From Brevibacterium sp. S111 (GTDB lineage Bacteria > Actinomycetota > Actinomycetes > Actinomycetales > Brevibacteriaceae): a DNA stretch of 64,000 nucleotides. Position numbers and translations under genes: made by a program. The notes under the pieces are model-generated. The model was not told where the DNA came from and did not search any database. It saw only the letters and a list, made by a program, of their open reading frames with translations. The DNA lies in NCBI RefSeq assembly GCF_004745075.1, contig NZ_RHFH01000001.1, positions 310,001 through 374,000 on the forward strand, written 5' to 3'. Shown here in pieces: positions 39,820-48,850 of the stretch (positions are counted from its first letter, which is position 1; every line of letters begins with the position of its first letter).

Positions 39820-40185
39820 AGATCGTCCTTCTTCGATGGGGAATGTACCGCTCCCCACAAGTCTATGGTCGAACGTCGTCGGCAGAGACCCGCGCCATGT
39901 ATCCGTCCAGCAACACTTCAGCCGACTGCCACCTATTGCGAATGTCAGCCGAAATCCGACTCGAACGTATTCGGCTGTGGACAGCAGACGGTTTGACGGC
40001 GACTGCTTCGGGCGCTGATGCGGCCGCTTCGGCGCGAAGTCCGACCGGAGGCGCCAGACCCAGGCCACCCCACTCTCCCACCCGGAGACGCCCTGATCAT
40101 CGTCGACTCGAACGCTGAAACCTGTGGACACAGGACCCCGTTTCCACAGGCGCTCCGACAGCTCTGGCCCAGCGACGGACGTGCC
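39820..40185. other. Intergenic region with no gene seen
   Basis: 366 bp between the divergent PrsW-like and LPXTG genes. It must hold both promoters. I see no RNA gene or long repeat; a CTGTGGACACAG palindrome lies near 40120. Frames through it are open but lack start signals and typical composition. Confidence 0.4.
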
Positions 40186-42180
40186 ATGTCGAATCGGTCC
40201 ATGACTACTCTCAGACTCGCATCGCTGCGCACCGCACTGCTCCTCACCGTCCTCACCGTGGCCTCACTCATCGGGCTGGGCCCGGCGATGGCCGCGGGCC
40301 CGCCGGTCAGCCTCGGCGAGGTTCCCGTGCTCACCGCGCCGAACGCCTACGGACCGGGCATCTGGCACCATGCGAAGCAGGGCAAGACCTGGTACGGCTC
40401 GTATCGGACCTTCCCGGACACCTCGGCCTACTGCATCGATGCGGGGAAGAAGTCTCCGCTGGCGAAGTACTTCAAGGGCGCCGAAGCCGAACAGGTGACT
40501 TCGGCCCGCACCGCGTGGGCTCTGCACGAATACGCCGACTCGAAATCGAAGGACGTGCAGGCGGCGCTGAGCGCCATGGCCCGTCTCGACAAGGCACTCC
40601 CCCATGATCACAAGGTGCCTCCACAGAAACCGGGCGACCTGGGCAAGAAGTTCGACAGTGCTGCGAAACAGCACTCGACGATCCTTGCGAAGGCGAAGAA
40701 GTACGCGGGCCCGTACACGCTCGATATCAGCCTCGAACCAGTCCTGCAGATGCCCGTGCTCGAGCCCTATGCGGTCGCGGAGTCCTCCTCTTCTCCTGAC
40801 TCCGAGACACCTGACTCCGACACGCCTGAACCCGAGCCTGATACCGACAAGGGCAAGATCCTCGGCACCCCCACCGACGAGGCGACGCTGACGATCTCGC
40901 TGACCAGCGCCTCCGGAGCACAGGTTCCCGATGTCCCCATCACGCTCCAGGCGGCCGGGGCGAAAGACGTCCCGACGACGCTGACCACCGGGGATGAAGC
41001 CGTGACTACGACGCTGCAGGCGAGCGCCCCCGGCACCCTGTCGGTCACCGCCTCCGCGAAGGTCGCCCCGCAGACCGTGCGCGTCTTCGAACCGACTTCG
41101 GGCACCCGGGTCCAGCGGGTCATCACCCCTGACAGTCCCGCAGAAGTCGCGGACAAGGCGACCCTCGAACTGAGTTCCCAGCCGAAGGTGACCACCGAGA
41201 TCTCGGACCAGACTCCGACGCCCGGCGATGCCGTCACCGATGAGTTCACCGTCTCCGGACTCATCGGCGACCACACCGTCACTGTCGAACACACTCTGTG
41301 GCAGACAGCTGCACGACCGACACTGGGCACGAAGAACGACGATGCCCGCGCGATCGGGTCCGTGACCTCGAAGAAGGTCGGCAACGGCACGCACACCTCC
41401 GATGAGATCAGTGTGCCGGAGGATTTCCGCGGCTGGCTGTACTTCACCGAGACGATCGCCGGGGACACGGCAACGAAGGAATGGAAGGGCATCCACGGTC
41501 AGCCCCGCGAGACCGGATTCGTCCCCTGGACTCCGCAGGCCGACACCGAGGCGGTGCTCGAGGGAACATCGACCCACGACGAGGTGGCTGTGACCGGGTT
41601 GCACCCCGGATCCGAAGCCGTGCTCACCGTCACCACCTACCACGTGGAGGATGAGCCCGAGCAGTCCGCGAAGCCCGACGGCGAGGAACTGTCCGTGCAG
41701 GACTTCACCGTCGTCGCCGACGCTGACGGTCACGCCGAGGTGAGCACCGAAGCCATCGACATGCCGGTCGGGTGGGTCACCTATGTGACAGAGATCGCGG
41801 GCAGCGATGTCAACGCGGCATGGACGAGCGACTGGGGCGTCCCGGCCGAGACCGTGCACCGTCCGCCCGAGGAGAAGCCGAGCACCCCGCCGGCACCACC
41901 GGAGAAACCCAGCACTCCGCCGGAATCCCCGGCCCCGCCTGAGCAGCCGACGACTCCCCCAGCGCCTCCCGAGCAGCCTGAGCAGCCCGCGGCCCCGAAG
42001 AAGCCGCAGACCCCACCGGTCGCACCGGTTGCCGAGACCCCGGCGGCCCCGGGCCCACCGGCCGAACTGCCTCGCACCGGCGCCACGGGCAATGGAATGC
42101 TCATCGGCATGGGCATCGTCCTCGTCGGCCTCGGCTCCACGGTCCTGCTCCTGACAGGTCGCAGCCGCGACAAGGAATGA
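40186..42180 (+). CDS. LPXTG-anchored surface protein with VaFE-like repeats
   Basis: A 664-residue exported protein. Signal peptide 1-36 ends AMA-A. An N-terminal domain (about 40-150) has YCIDAGKKSP and ARTAWALHEYA, resembling thioester-type adhesin domains, but the usual TQxA glutamine motif is not evident. Then come Ig-like modules at about 240-345, 365-475 and 485-590, the last two resembling VaFE repeats that form isopeptide bonds. A Pro/Glu-rich wall-spanning stretch (about 555-625) precedes LPRTG (628-632), a membrane helix and the tail RSRDKE. A sortase would link it to peptidoglycan; none is in the window. A second ATG at 40201 is possible. Confidence 0.82.
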   Translation: MSNRSMTTLRLASLRTALLLTVLTVASLIGLGPAMAAGPPVSLGEVPVLTAPNAYGPGIWHHAKQGKTWYGSYRTFPDTSAYCIDAGKKSPLAKYFKGAEAEQVTSARTAWALHEYADSKSKDVQAALSAMARLDKALPHDHKVPPQKPGDLGKKFDSAAKQHSTILAKAKKYAGPYTLDISLEPVLQMPVLEPYAVAESSSSPDSETPDSDTPEPEPDTDKGKILGTPTDEATLTISLTSASGAQVPDVPITLQAAGAKDVPTTLTTGDEAVTTTLQASAPGTLSVTASAKVAPQTVRVFEPTSGTRVQRVITPDSPAEVADKATLELSSQPKVTTEISDQTPTPGDAVTDEFTVSGLIGDHTVTVEHTLWQTAARPTLGTKNDDARAIGSVTSKKVGNGTHTSDEISVPEDFRGWLYFTETIAGDTATKEWKGIHGQPRETGFVPWTPQADTEAVLEGTSTHDEVAVTGLHPGSEAVLTVTTYHVEDEPEQSAKPDGEELSVQDFTVVADADGHAEVSTEAIDMPVGWVTYVTEIAGSDVNAAWTSDWGVPAETVHRPPEEKPSTPPAPPEKPSTPPESPAPPEQPTTPPAPPEQPEQPAAPKKPQTPPVAPVAETPAAPGPPAELPRTGATGNGMLIGMGIVLVGLGSTVLLLTGRSRDKE

Positions 42181-42194
42181 GGCCGACGGCAAAT

Positions 42195-42240
42195 GCACTT
42201 CACCCCCGACCGCATGTTCGCGGACGGGGGTGAGGTGTGC
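42195..42240. terminator. Hairpin between LPXTG gene and hpaI
   Basis: Near-perfect inverted repeat (GCACTTCACCCCCG pairing with CGGGGGTGAGGTGTGC apart from one wobble and a small bulge) between two convergent genes. Confidence 0.7.
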
Positions 42241-43029
42241 TCAGTCCTGGACCCAGGTCTTCGCCCAGGCTCGGGCACCGTTCATCATCAGTCCGACATC
42301 GGCGCCGACGAGGACGAACGAGGCCCCGGCATCCAAGTACTTCTGCGCCTGCTCCGGATCGAAGGCATTGACGCCGACGGGTTTGCCCGCCGCCTTCACC
42401 GCCTCGAAGGTCCTGGCCACCGCGTCCGTGACATCCGGATGCGTCTGCTGGCCGAGCAGCCCCATCGACGCCGCCAGGTCGGAGGGCCCGACGAAGATCT
42501 GGTCGATGCCCTCGACGGCGGCGATCTCCGCAGCATTGTCGACCGCGGTCGCCGATTCGATCTGGACGGTCAGAGACACGAACTCCGCGGCCCGCGTCAG
42601 GTACCCGTCCACAGCGTTCCACCGGGAGACCCTGGCCAGGGCCGAACCGACCCCGCGCACACCCCTCGGCGGATAGTGCATGGCCGCCACAGCCGCCTCG
42701 GCGTCGGCTTTCGTGTCGATCATCGGAACGAGCAGGTTCTGCGCACCGAGGTCGAGGTACTGCTTGATGAGCACCCGATCGTTGACCGGCACCCGGACCA
42801 CGGCGGTGGCCGGATAGCCGTTCATCGCCTGCAGCAGACTCACCGTGGTCTCGAGTCCGATCGGCGAATGCTCGGCGTCGATGAGCACCCACTGCATTCC
42901 GGAGGCTGCCGCAATCTCGGCGGCCACGGGCGAACCCGAGCACACCCACATCCCGGCCAGGTGCTGTCCTTCGTCGAGGCCAGCGACCCGGTCGGCGAAG
43001 GTCTGCGGAAGTTCTACGCGAAACGACAT
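42241..43029 (-). CDS. hpaI: 4-hydroxy-2-oxoheptane-1,7-dioate aldolase
   Basis: Class II pyruvate aldolase: cleaves the C7 hydroxy-oxo-diacid to pyruvate and succinic semialdehyde, the last step of the homoprotocatechuate pathway. Length 262 residues. Motifs are WVLIDAEHSPIGLE, the Arg in VVRVPVND, QNLLVPMIDTKADAEAAV and the metal-binding Glu in LTVQIESATAVDN, then IFVGPSDLAASMG. ATG 43029 lies inside the end of hpaH (16-bp overlap). Last gene of the hpa operon. Confidence 0.94.
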   Translation of the reverse strand: MSFRVELPQTFADRVAGLDEGQHLAGMWVCSGSPVAAEIAAASGMQWVLIDAEHSPIGLETTVSLLQAMNGYPATAVVRVPVNDRVLIKQYLDLGAQNLLVPMIDTKADAEAAVAAMHYPPRGVRGVGSALARVSRWNAVDGYLTRAAEFVSLTVQIESATAVDNAAEIAAVEGIDQIFVGPSDLAASMGLLGQQTHPDVTDAVARTFEAVKAAGKPVGVNAFDPEQAQKYLDAGASFVLVGADVGLMMNGARAWAKTWVQD

Positions 43030-43799
43030 GTGATGACTCCCAGTTCTCCGTAGTCGGCGTGGACGGTGTCGCCGGGATGGACCCACATGGGGCGGGTGAA
43101 CGACCCGGCCAGCACCGTCTCCCCGGCCTGCAGCACATGGCCGTGTTCGGCGAGTTTGTTCGCCAGCCACACGATGCCGCGGGCCGGATGATCGAGCACG
43201 GCGGCGGCGACCCCGGAGTCCTCGATCGTCTCATTGCGGTAGAGCAGCGCATTGACCCGGCGCAGATCCACGGCATCGACGGCGACCGGCCGCCCGCCGA
43301 GGACCATCGCACCCAACGCCGCATTGTCCGAAATGGTGTCGACGATCGTGCGCCCTTCCATCTCGATGCGCGAGGACAGGACCTCGAGCGCCGGGATGAC
43401 GTATTCGGTGGCGCGGAGGACGTCGAAGAGGCTGACATCGGGTCCGCGCAGCTCGTCCTTCAGCACGAAGGCGAGTTCGACTTCGATGCGCACCCCCGAA
43501 TACTTCGAGTGATCGATCACGGACCCGGTGTCATAGACCTGGTCGGCGAAGATCGCCCCGTAGTCGGGTTCGCTGATGCCGGTGGCCTGCTGCATCGGCT
43601 TCGAGGTCAGTCCGATCTTGTGGCCAAAGAGCCGTCTGCCCTCGGCCTCTCCGCGGCGGCGCCATTCGTTCTGCACCGCGTAGGAGTCCTCAACGGTCAT
43701 GTCCGGGTACTTCGCGGTGAGCAGACCGATCTTCGACCGGGTCCGCTCGGCTTCCGCGAGATCGTCGGCGATGGCCGCGATCGTCGTCTCATCGAGCAT
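43014..43799 (-). CDS. hpaH: 2-oxo-hept-3-ene-1,7-dioate hydratase
   Basis: Adds water to the C7 enol/oxo-diacid to form the aldolase substrate. FAH-superfamily hydratase of 261 residues. Motifs are [38 protein letters not shown] (metal-binding Glu residues), and [12 protein letters not shown]. The second ATG (43799) is chosen since GAGAGG is 6 nt upstream; the first ATG (43805) abuts that site. 33 bp after hpaD and overlapping hpaI. Confidence 0.93.
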   Translation of the reverse strand: MLDETTIAAIADDLAEAERTRSKIGLLTAKYPDMTVEDSYAVQNEWRRRGEAEGRRLFGHKIGLTSKPMQQATGISEPDYGAIFADQVYDTGSVIDHSKYSGVRIEVELAFVLKDELRGPDVSLFDVLRATEYVIPALEVLSSRIEMEGRTIVDTISDNAALGAMVLGGRPVAVDAVDLRRVNALLYRNETIEDSGVAAAVLDHPARGIVWLANKLAEHGHVLQAGETVLAGSFTRPMWVHPGDTVHADYGELGVITCRFA

Positions 43800-43832
43800 T
43801 GTCATCCTCTCTGCGCTGTGGCCGGCAGTCGG

Positions 43833-44945
43833 TCACAGCTGGTGACCGAGCTTGAACTCGTCCTCGCCGTCATCGGCTCCCGAGCGGGCACCGAACTTCG
43901 AGTCCGCGTCCTCACGCCGGGTGTAGGAGAACCCGTCGGCGCCGATGGTCACTTCCATCTCGGAGTCGTCGGTGCGTTCGAGGACCGGCATCGGCGCCCC
44001 GTCGAGGTCGAGCACGAGCGAGGCATCGGTGTACCAGGAGGGCACGACCGGGTTGCCCCACCAGTCGCGACGCTGATTGTCGTGGACGTCCCAGGTCACG
44101 CGCGGGTTGTCGGGGTCACCGGTGTAGTAGTCCTGGGTGTAGATCTCGATCCGGTGCCCGTCCGGGTCACGCAGGTAGAGGTAGAAGGCGTTCGAGACGC
44201 CGTGGCGTCCGGGTCCGCGCTCGATCGAGTCCGACAGTCGCAGCGCACCGAGCTTGTCGCAGATGGCGAGGATGTTGTGCTTCTCATGCGTGGCGAAGGC
44301 GACATGGTGCATGCGCGGGCCGTCACCGCCGGTCATCGCGGTGTCGTGGACGGTCGGTTTGCGACGCATCCACGCCGCATAGACGGTGCCCTCGGAGTCC
44401 TGGATGTCCTCGGTCACACGGAAGCCGAGCTTCTCCATGTAGTCCACGGCCTTCGGCACGTCCGGGGTGACCTGGTTGAAGTGGTCGAGCCGGACGAGCG
44501 CTCCCGGCGAGTACAGGTCGTAGCGCCAGGCCAGGCGCTCGACATGCTCGACCTCATAGAAGAACTCGTAGGGGAAGCCCAACGGGTCCTGCACGCGCAC
44601 CGAATCGCCGATGCCGCGCACGAAGCCGTCCTTGCTGCGGCGGACTTCGCAGCCGAGCTCGCGGTAGTACGCTTCGGCGCGGTCGACGTCTTCGGGGGTG
44701 CGCACGCGGTAGGAGAACGCGGCCGCGGCGGCGACCGGCCCCTGCCGCAGCACGAGGTTGTGGTGGATGAATTCCTCCATCGAGCGCAGGTAGACGGTGT
44801 TCTCGTCCTCCTCGGTGACCTGCAGGTCGAGCACGTCGACGTAGAAGTCACGCGACTTCTTCAGGTCGGTGACGACGAGTTCCATATACGCGCAGCGCAG
44901 GACATCCGGAGCGGGGACGGACGGGGTTGGGATGGCAGTGGACAT
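43833..44945 (-). CDS. hpaD: Homoprotocatechuate 2,3-dioxygenase (extradiol)
   Basis: Non-heme iron (or Mn) type I extradiol dioxygenase that opens the ring of 3,4-dihydroxyphenylacetate. Length 370 residues. Metal ligands H155 (VRLDHFNQV), H214 (MHHVAFATH) and E267 (HRIEIYTQD), acid-base H200 (PTVHDTAM), plus W192, R243, H248 and Y257 all fall at the numbers used for the crystallised Brevibacterium fuscum enzyme. AAGGA precedes the ATG. 49 bp after hpaE. Confidence 0.98.
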   Translation of the reverse strand: MSTAIPTPSVPAPDVLRCAYMELVVTDLKKSRDFYVDVLDLQVTEEDENTVYLRSMEEFIHHNLVLRQGPVAAAAAFSYRVRTPEDVDRAEAYYRELGCEVRRSKDGFVRGIGDSVRVQDPLGFPYEFFYEVEHVERLAWRYDLYSPGALVRLDHFNQVTPDVPKAVDYMEKLGFRVTEDIQDSEGTVYAAWMRRKPTVHDTAMTGGDGPRMHHVAFATHEKHNILAICDKLGALRLSDSIERGPGRHGVSNAFYLYLRDPDGHRIEIYTQDYYTGDPDNPRVTWDVHDNQRRDWWGNPVVPSWYTDASLVLDLDGAPMPVLERTDDSEMEVTIGADGFSYTRREDADSKFGARSGADDGEDEFKLGHQL

Positions 44946-44994
44946 GGGTTTTCCTTAAAGGGTCAGTGAGTCGAAGGAATGACGGCGGGCGGGA

Positions 44995-46500
44995 TCACTG
45001 CTTGCCGAAGACCGGGTTGTGGACCTCGCCGAGGTTGATGTGCACGGACTGCTGTTCCGTGTAGAAGTCGATCGAACGGTAGCCGCCCTCGTGGCCGAGG
45101 CCCGAAGCCTTGACTCCGCCGAAGGGGGTGCGCAGGTCACGGACGTTGTTCGAGTTCAACCACACCATGCCCGACTCGACGGCCTGCGAGAAGTTGTGCG
45201 CCCGCTTGAGATCCGAGGTCCAGATGTAGGCGGCCAGACCGTACTTCGTGTTGTTGGCCAGCTCCAGGGCCTCCTCGTCGGAGGAGAAGGGGGTGATGGC
45301 GACGACGGGCCCGAAGATCTCCTCCTGGAAGATCCGAGCATCGGGTCCCACATCGGCGAATACGGTGGGTTCGACGAAGTTGCCGGTCTCGAAGCCGTCC
45401 GGCCGTCCGCCGCCGGCGACGAGGCGGGCCTCGGTCTTGCCGATCTCGACGTAGGACATGACCTTCTCGTAGTGCTCGGGGTGGACGAGCGCAGCCACCT
45501 CGGTGGTTTCATCCGAGGGCAGACCGACCTTCACACGCTTGGCCTGGGCGGCGTAGCGCTCGACGAACTCGTCGTAGATCGAGTCCTCGACGAGGATGCG
45601 CGAACCGGCGGTGCAGCGTTCGCCGTTGAGCGAGAAGACGCCGAAGATCGTGGCGTTGACGGCCGCGTCGAGGTCCGCATCGGCGAAGACCACGGCAGGT
45701 GACTTCCCGCCGAGCTCCATCGACAGGCCTTTGAGCCAGGGAGCGGCATTGGCGAAGATCGTCTGCCCGGTCGCCGACTCGCCGGTGAAGGAGATGAGCG
45801 GGACGTCCGGGTGTTTGACCAGCGAATCGCCGGCGAAGCCCTCTTCGCCATAGCCGTTGACCATGTTGAAGACACCGGTGGGCAGTCCGGCCTCTTCGAA
45901 GATGCCGGGCCAGAGTGAGGCCGAGAGCGGAGTGAACTCGGCGGGCTTGAGCACGACGGTGTTGCCGGTCGCGATCGCCGGTCCCAGCTTCCAGGATTCG
46001 AGCATGAACGGAGTGTTCCACGGGGTGATGAGTCCGGCCACGCCGATGGGCTTGCGGTTGACGTAGTTCGCCTGCCGCCCGGGGACCTTGAAGGCATCGT
46101 CGACCTGGGCGACGATGAGGTCGGCGAAGAAGCGGAAGTTCTCCGCCGCCCGGGCCGCCTGACCCTTGGCCTGAGTGATCGGCAGACCGGAGTCGAAGGA
46201 CTCCATCGCGGCGAGCTCGTCCTTGCGGGACTCGACGATATCGGCGATCCGGCCCAGGATGCGGGCGCGCTCACGCGGCAGCATCGTCGGCCACGGGCCC
46301 TCATCGAAGGCCTTCTTCGCCGAGGCGACAGCGGCCTCGATGTCGGCCTTCTTACCCGAGGCGGCCTTGATGTAGGGCTCGTTCGTCACCGGATTGAGGA
46401 CGTCGAATTCGTCCCCGTCGATCGAGTCGACGAACTCGCCGCCGATGTAGTGGCGGATCTTCTCCGGCATATCGGCCGGCGGGGTGATGGACTGTGTCAT
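44995..46500 (-). CDS. hpaE: 5-carboxymethyl-2-hydroxymuconate semialdehyde dehydrogenase
   Basis: NAD-dependent aldehyde dehydrogenase acting on the ring-opened semialdehyde. Length 501 residues. ALDH motifs: ITPWNTPFMLESWKLGPA, catalytic Glu in MELGGKSPAVVF, catalytic Cys in NGERCTAGSRI, and EEIFGPVVAI. The start MTQSITPP at 46500 has AAAGGA 6 nt upstream and overlaps the gntR stop (ATGA). Assigned to this substrate by position between hpaD and the regulator. Confidence 0.93.
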   Translation of the reverse strand: MTQSITPPADMPEKIRHYIGGEFVDSIDGDEFDVLNPVTNEPYIKAASGKKADIEAAVASAKKAFDEGPWPTMLPRERARILGRIADIVESRKDELAAMESFDSGLPITQAKGQAARAAENFRFFADLIVAQVDDAFKVPGRQANYVNRKPIGVAGLITPWNTPFMLESWKLGPAIATGNTVVLKPAEFTPLSASLWPGIFEEAGLPTGVFNMVNGYGEEGFAGDSLVKHPDVPLISFTGESATGQTIFANAAPWLKGLSMELGGKSPAVVFADADLDAAVNATIFGVFSLNGERCTAGSRILVEDSIYDEFVERYAAQAKRVKVGLPSDETTEVAALVHPEHYEKVMSYVEIGKTEARLVAGGGRPDGFETGNFVEPTVFADVGPDARIFQEEIFGPVVAITPFSSDEEALELANNTKYGLAAYIWTSDLKRAHNFSQAVESGMVWLNSNNVRDLRTPFGGVKASGLGHEGGYRSIDFYTEQQSVHINLGEVHNPVFGKQ

Positions 46501-47237
46501 GACTTGTCCTTTCGTGGTTCTGTGGTCGAAGCGGTGGTCATCTGCAGGTTCTGGTAGCTGTGCAGTGTGGCCGAACGGTGCTCGCGCACGGCCCGTTCGA
46601 TCTCCTGAGCCGAGGCGCGGGCCCGGATGAGCGCGACGATGCGGGAGTGCTCCTCGACGGATTCGAGCGCCCGTTCGGGCACGAAGGAGAACGTCGAATC
46701 CCGCAGGTGCGAGAGCCGATCCCATTCGAGTCCGACGAGGGTGCACAGCCGTTCGTTGGGGCAGCGCCGGTAGAGCGCTTCGTGGAACTCGTGGTTGAGC
46801 CGAGTGAATTCGGACGGCTCGAAGTCCGTCAGCAGCACCCGCATCCGATCGTTGATCTCCTCGGCGGCGTCGAGATCAGCGGCGCCGAGGTGGTCCTTGG
46901 CCTGGGCGACCGCCGCCCCTTCGAGGATCGCAACGGTGTCCATCGACTGTGCGTAGGAGCCCTGATCGACCATGGCCACGCGGGCGCCGACATTGCGTTC
47001 GAAGGTCACGAGCCCATCGGCTTCGAGCCGGCGGATCGCCTCGCGCACCGGCACCACCGAGGTGTCGAGGGCGAGCGCGATCTGCGCGAGCACGAGCTTA
47101 TGCCCGGGCTGATACGTCTGGTCGGCGACGCGTTCACGGATCCACCGATACGCCGTCTCGGCCTTGCTCAGCGAGGCCGTGGAGGAGGCGGACGCGGGCG
47201 ACGGGGCGGACGCGGGTGACGGGGTCTCGGTCGTCAC
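46497..47237 (-). CDS. GntR-family (FCD) regulator of the hpa cluster
   Basis: A 246-residue regulator: Ala/Ser/Pro-rich N-terminus (1-25), winged helix (RWIRERVADQTYQPGHKL, TSVVPVREAIRRLEADGLV) and an FCD effector domain with the metal-site residues of LNHEFHEALYRRC and EEHSRIVALI. GTG start 47237 overlaps the hpaG stop (GTGA). It is embedded in the operon it likely controls; the probable operator is the palindrome at 48758-48772, half of which recurs upstream of the flavin hydroxylase. Confidence 0.9.
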   Translation of the reverse strand: MTTETPSPASAPSPASASSTASLSKAETAYRWIRERVADQTYQPGHKLVLAQIALALDTSVVPVREAIRRLEADGLVTFERNVGARVAMVDQGSYAQSMDTVAILEGAAVAQAKDHLGAADLDAAEEINDRMRVLLTDFEPSEFTRLNHEFHEALYRRCPNERLCTLVGLEWDRLSHLRDSTFSFVPERALESVEEHSRIVALIRARASAQEIERAVREHRSATLHSYQNLQMTTASTTEPRKDKS

Positions 47238-48721
47238 CGGGAGGCCTTCCAATCCTCGAATTTCGCCTTCCACTCGCCCTTGGGCGGGAAGAGCCCTTCG
47301 ATCGGGTTGCCGGCGGCGACCTGGTCGGCCACCCAGCCGTCTTCGATCTCCTTGGCCAGGGCGGCGTCGACGACTTCCTCGGCGAGGTCGCGCGGGATGA
47401 CGATGGCTCCGTCGTCGTCGGCGACGATGACATCACCGGGCAGGACGGTGGCGTTGCCGCAGGCCACAGCCACGTCCGACTCCCACGGCACGTGGCGGCG
47501 GCCGAGCACGGCGGGGTTCTTCGCGGTGGCGAACACAGGCAGGATGCCGGCCACCTCGGCGGAGTCGCGGACTCCCCCGTCGGTGATGACACCGGTGGCG
47601 CCGAGTGACTTCGCGCGCAGGGCGAGGATGTCGCCGAGTGTGCCCGAACCGGATTCGCCGCGGGCCTCGATGACGATGACCTCTCCGGGGCGGATGGAGT
47701 CGAAGGCCTGCTTCTGCGCGTTGTAGCCGCCGCCGTGGGACTTGAACAGGTCCTCACGATTGGGCACGAAACGCAGAGTCTTCGCGGTCCCGACGACCTT
47801 CGCTCCCGGCTGCAGCGGGGCCACGCCTTCGATGACGACATTGTTGAGTCCGCGAGCTCGCAGCTGCGCGGACAGCCCGGCGGTCGGGGCCTCGGTGAGC
47901 CTGGCGACGAGATCCTCGCCGAGTCCGCCCTCCACGGTCGCCGCGGCGTCCTCGGCAGGCAGCCCCGCGGCTTCGCGGGAGCCCCACGCGTCGACGGTCA
48001 GCGTCTCGTTCACGGCAGGCAGGCTGCCGAGGCTTTCGTCGAATCCGCCGGGGCCCTCGACCACGGTGGTGCTCAGACGACCGGAGCTCAGTTCCCCTCC
48101 GTTCGCCGAGGCGGCCGTGACCTCGACCTCGACCGTGTCGCCGGGCGCGACGACCGAGGATCCGGCCGGGGTGCCGGTGAGGATGACGTCGCCGGGTTCG
48201 AGGGTGAGGTGCTGGCTGAGGTCGGCGATGATGCGCGGCAGGCTGAAGATGAGCTGTTCGGCACTGGTGCCGTCGTCTTGGACGACTTCGCCGTTGACCC
48301 AGGTGCGGATGCGCAGGGATTCGGGGGCCGCCTCGGCGGCGGGGATGAGCTCGGGGCCCAGCGGGGTGTAGCCGTCGCGGCTCTTCGAGCGCACGTTCGA
48401 TCCCTTGTCCGGGGTCTTCATGTCGTAGAGGCCGAAGTCGTTCGACGCGGTCACTCCGGCCACATGGGACCAGGCATCGGTCTCGGTGATGCCGCGGGCG
48501 GCGGTGCCGATGACGATGGCGACCTCCCCTTCGAAGGCGAGCAGCGAGGTTCCGGCCGGCCGCTCGATGGTCTCCCCGGTTCCGGCGACTGAGCTCGCGG
48601 TCTTGAGGAAGTAGGACGGCTGCGCGGGACGCTTTCCGCGCTGAGCCGCGCGGGACTCATAGGCCACATGAACGGCAATGATCTTGCCGGGACGGACGGG
48701 AACACCAGTTGGAGTCGACAT
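47234..48721 (-). CDS. hpaG: FAH-type isomerase/decarboxylase fused to an RraA-like domain
   Basis: A 495-residue protein expected to act after HpaE on 5-carboxymethyl-2-hydroxymuconate and its decarboxylation step. Residues about 20-225 form an FAH-family domain (FEGEVAIVIGTAARGI, TASNDFGLYDM, RSKSRDGYTPLGPEL, DVILTGTPAGSSVVAPGD). Residues about 270-480 form an RraA/HMG-aldolase-like domain (GDILALRAKSLGATGVITDG then GVRDSAEV). E. coli HpaG instead has two FAH repeats. RraA-like proteins include oxo-acid decarboxylases and aldolases, so the second domain may supply the decarboxylase. ATG 48721; upstream ATGAGGTG. First gene of the minus-strand operon. Confidence 0.85.
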   Translation of the reverse strand: MSTPTGVPVRPGKIIAVHVAYESRAAQRGKRPAQPSYFLKTASSVAGTGETIERPAGTSLLAFEGEVAIVIGTAARGITETDAWSHVAGVTASNDFGLYDMKTPDKGSNVRSKSRDGYTPLGPELIPAAEAAPESLRIRTWVNGEVVQDDGTSAEQLIFSLPRIIADLSQHLTLEPGDVILTGTPAGSSVVAPGDTVEVEVTAASANGGELSSGRLSTTVVEGPGGFDESLGSLPAVNETLTVDAWGSREAAGLPAEDAAATVEGGLGEDLVARLTEAPTAGLSAQLRARGLNNVVIEGVAPLQPGAKVVGTAKTLRFVPNREDLFKSHGGGYNAQKQAFDSIRPGEVIVIEARGESGSGTLGDILALRAKSLGATGVITDGGVRDSAEVAGILPVFATAKNPAVLGRRHVPWESDVAVACGNATVLPGDVIVADDDGAIVIPRDLAEEVVDAALAKEIEDGWVADQVAAGNPIEGLFPPKGEWKAKFEDWKASR

Positions 48722-48757
48722 CGATCTCACACCTCATTTCGATTGGCTTCACAATGA

Positions 48758-48772
48758 ATCGTATATGATACG
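48758..48772. promoter_or_regulatory. Candidate GntR operator in the hpaG/MHS divergent promoter
   Basis: ATCGTATATGATACG contains a CGTAT-ATG-ATACG palindrome, similar to FCD-GntR half-sites. It lies between the divergent hpaG and transporter starts. The first 11 bases recur exactly at 50274-50284. Confidence 0.5.
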
Positions 48773-48850
48773 GTTCCCAGCGACAAGTAATCCAGACCAC
48801 AGAGAATGCGGTCGGGATGCACCGCAGACGCACGACAGGACACAGGAGTC

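Noticed and set aside
39820-40185. N-terminal extension of the PrsW-like or LPXTG gene into this gap
   Set aside because: Frames are open but lack signal peptide logic or ribosome-binding sites; ATGs at 39819 and 40186 fit better.
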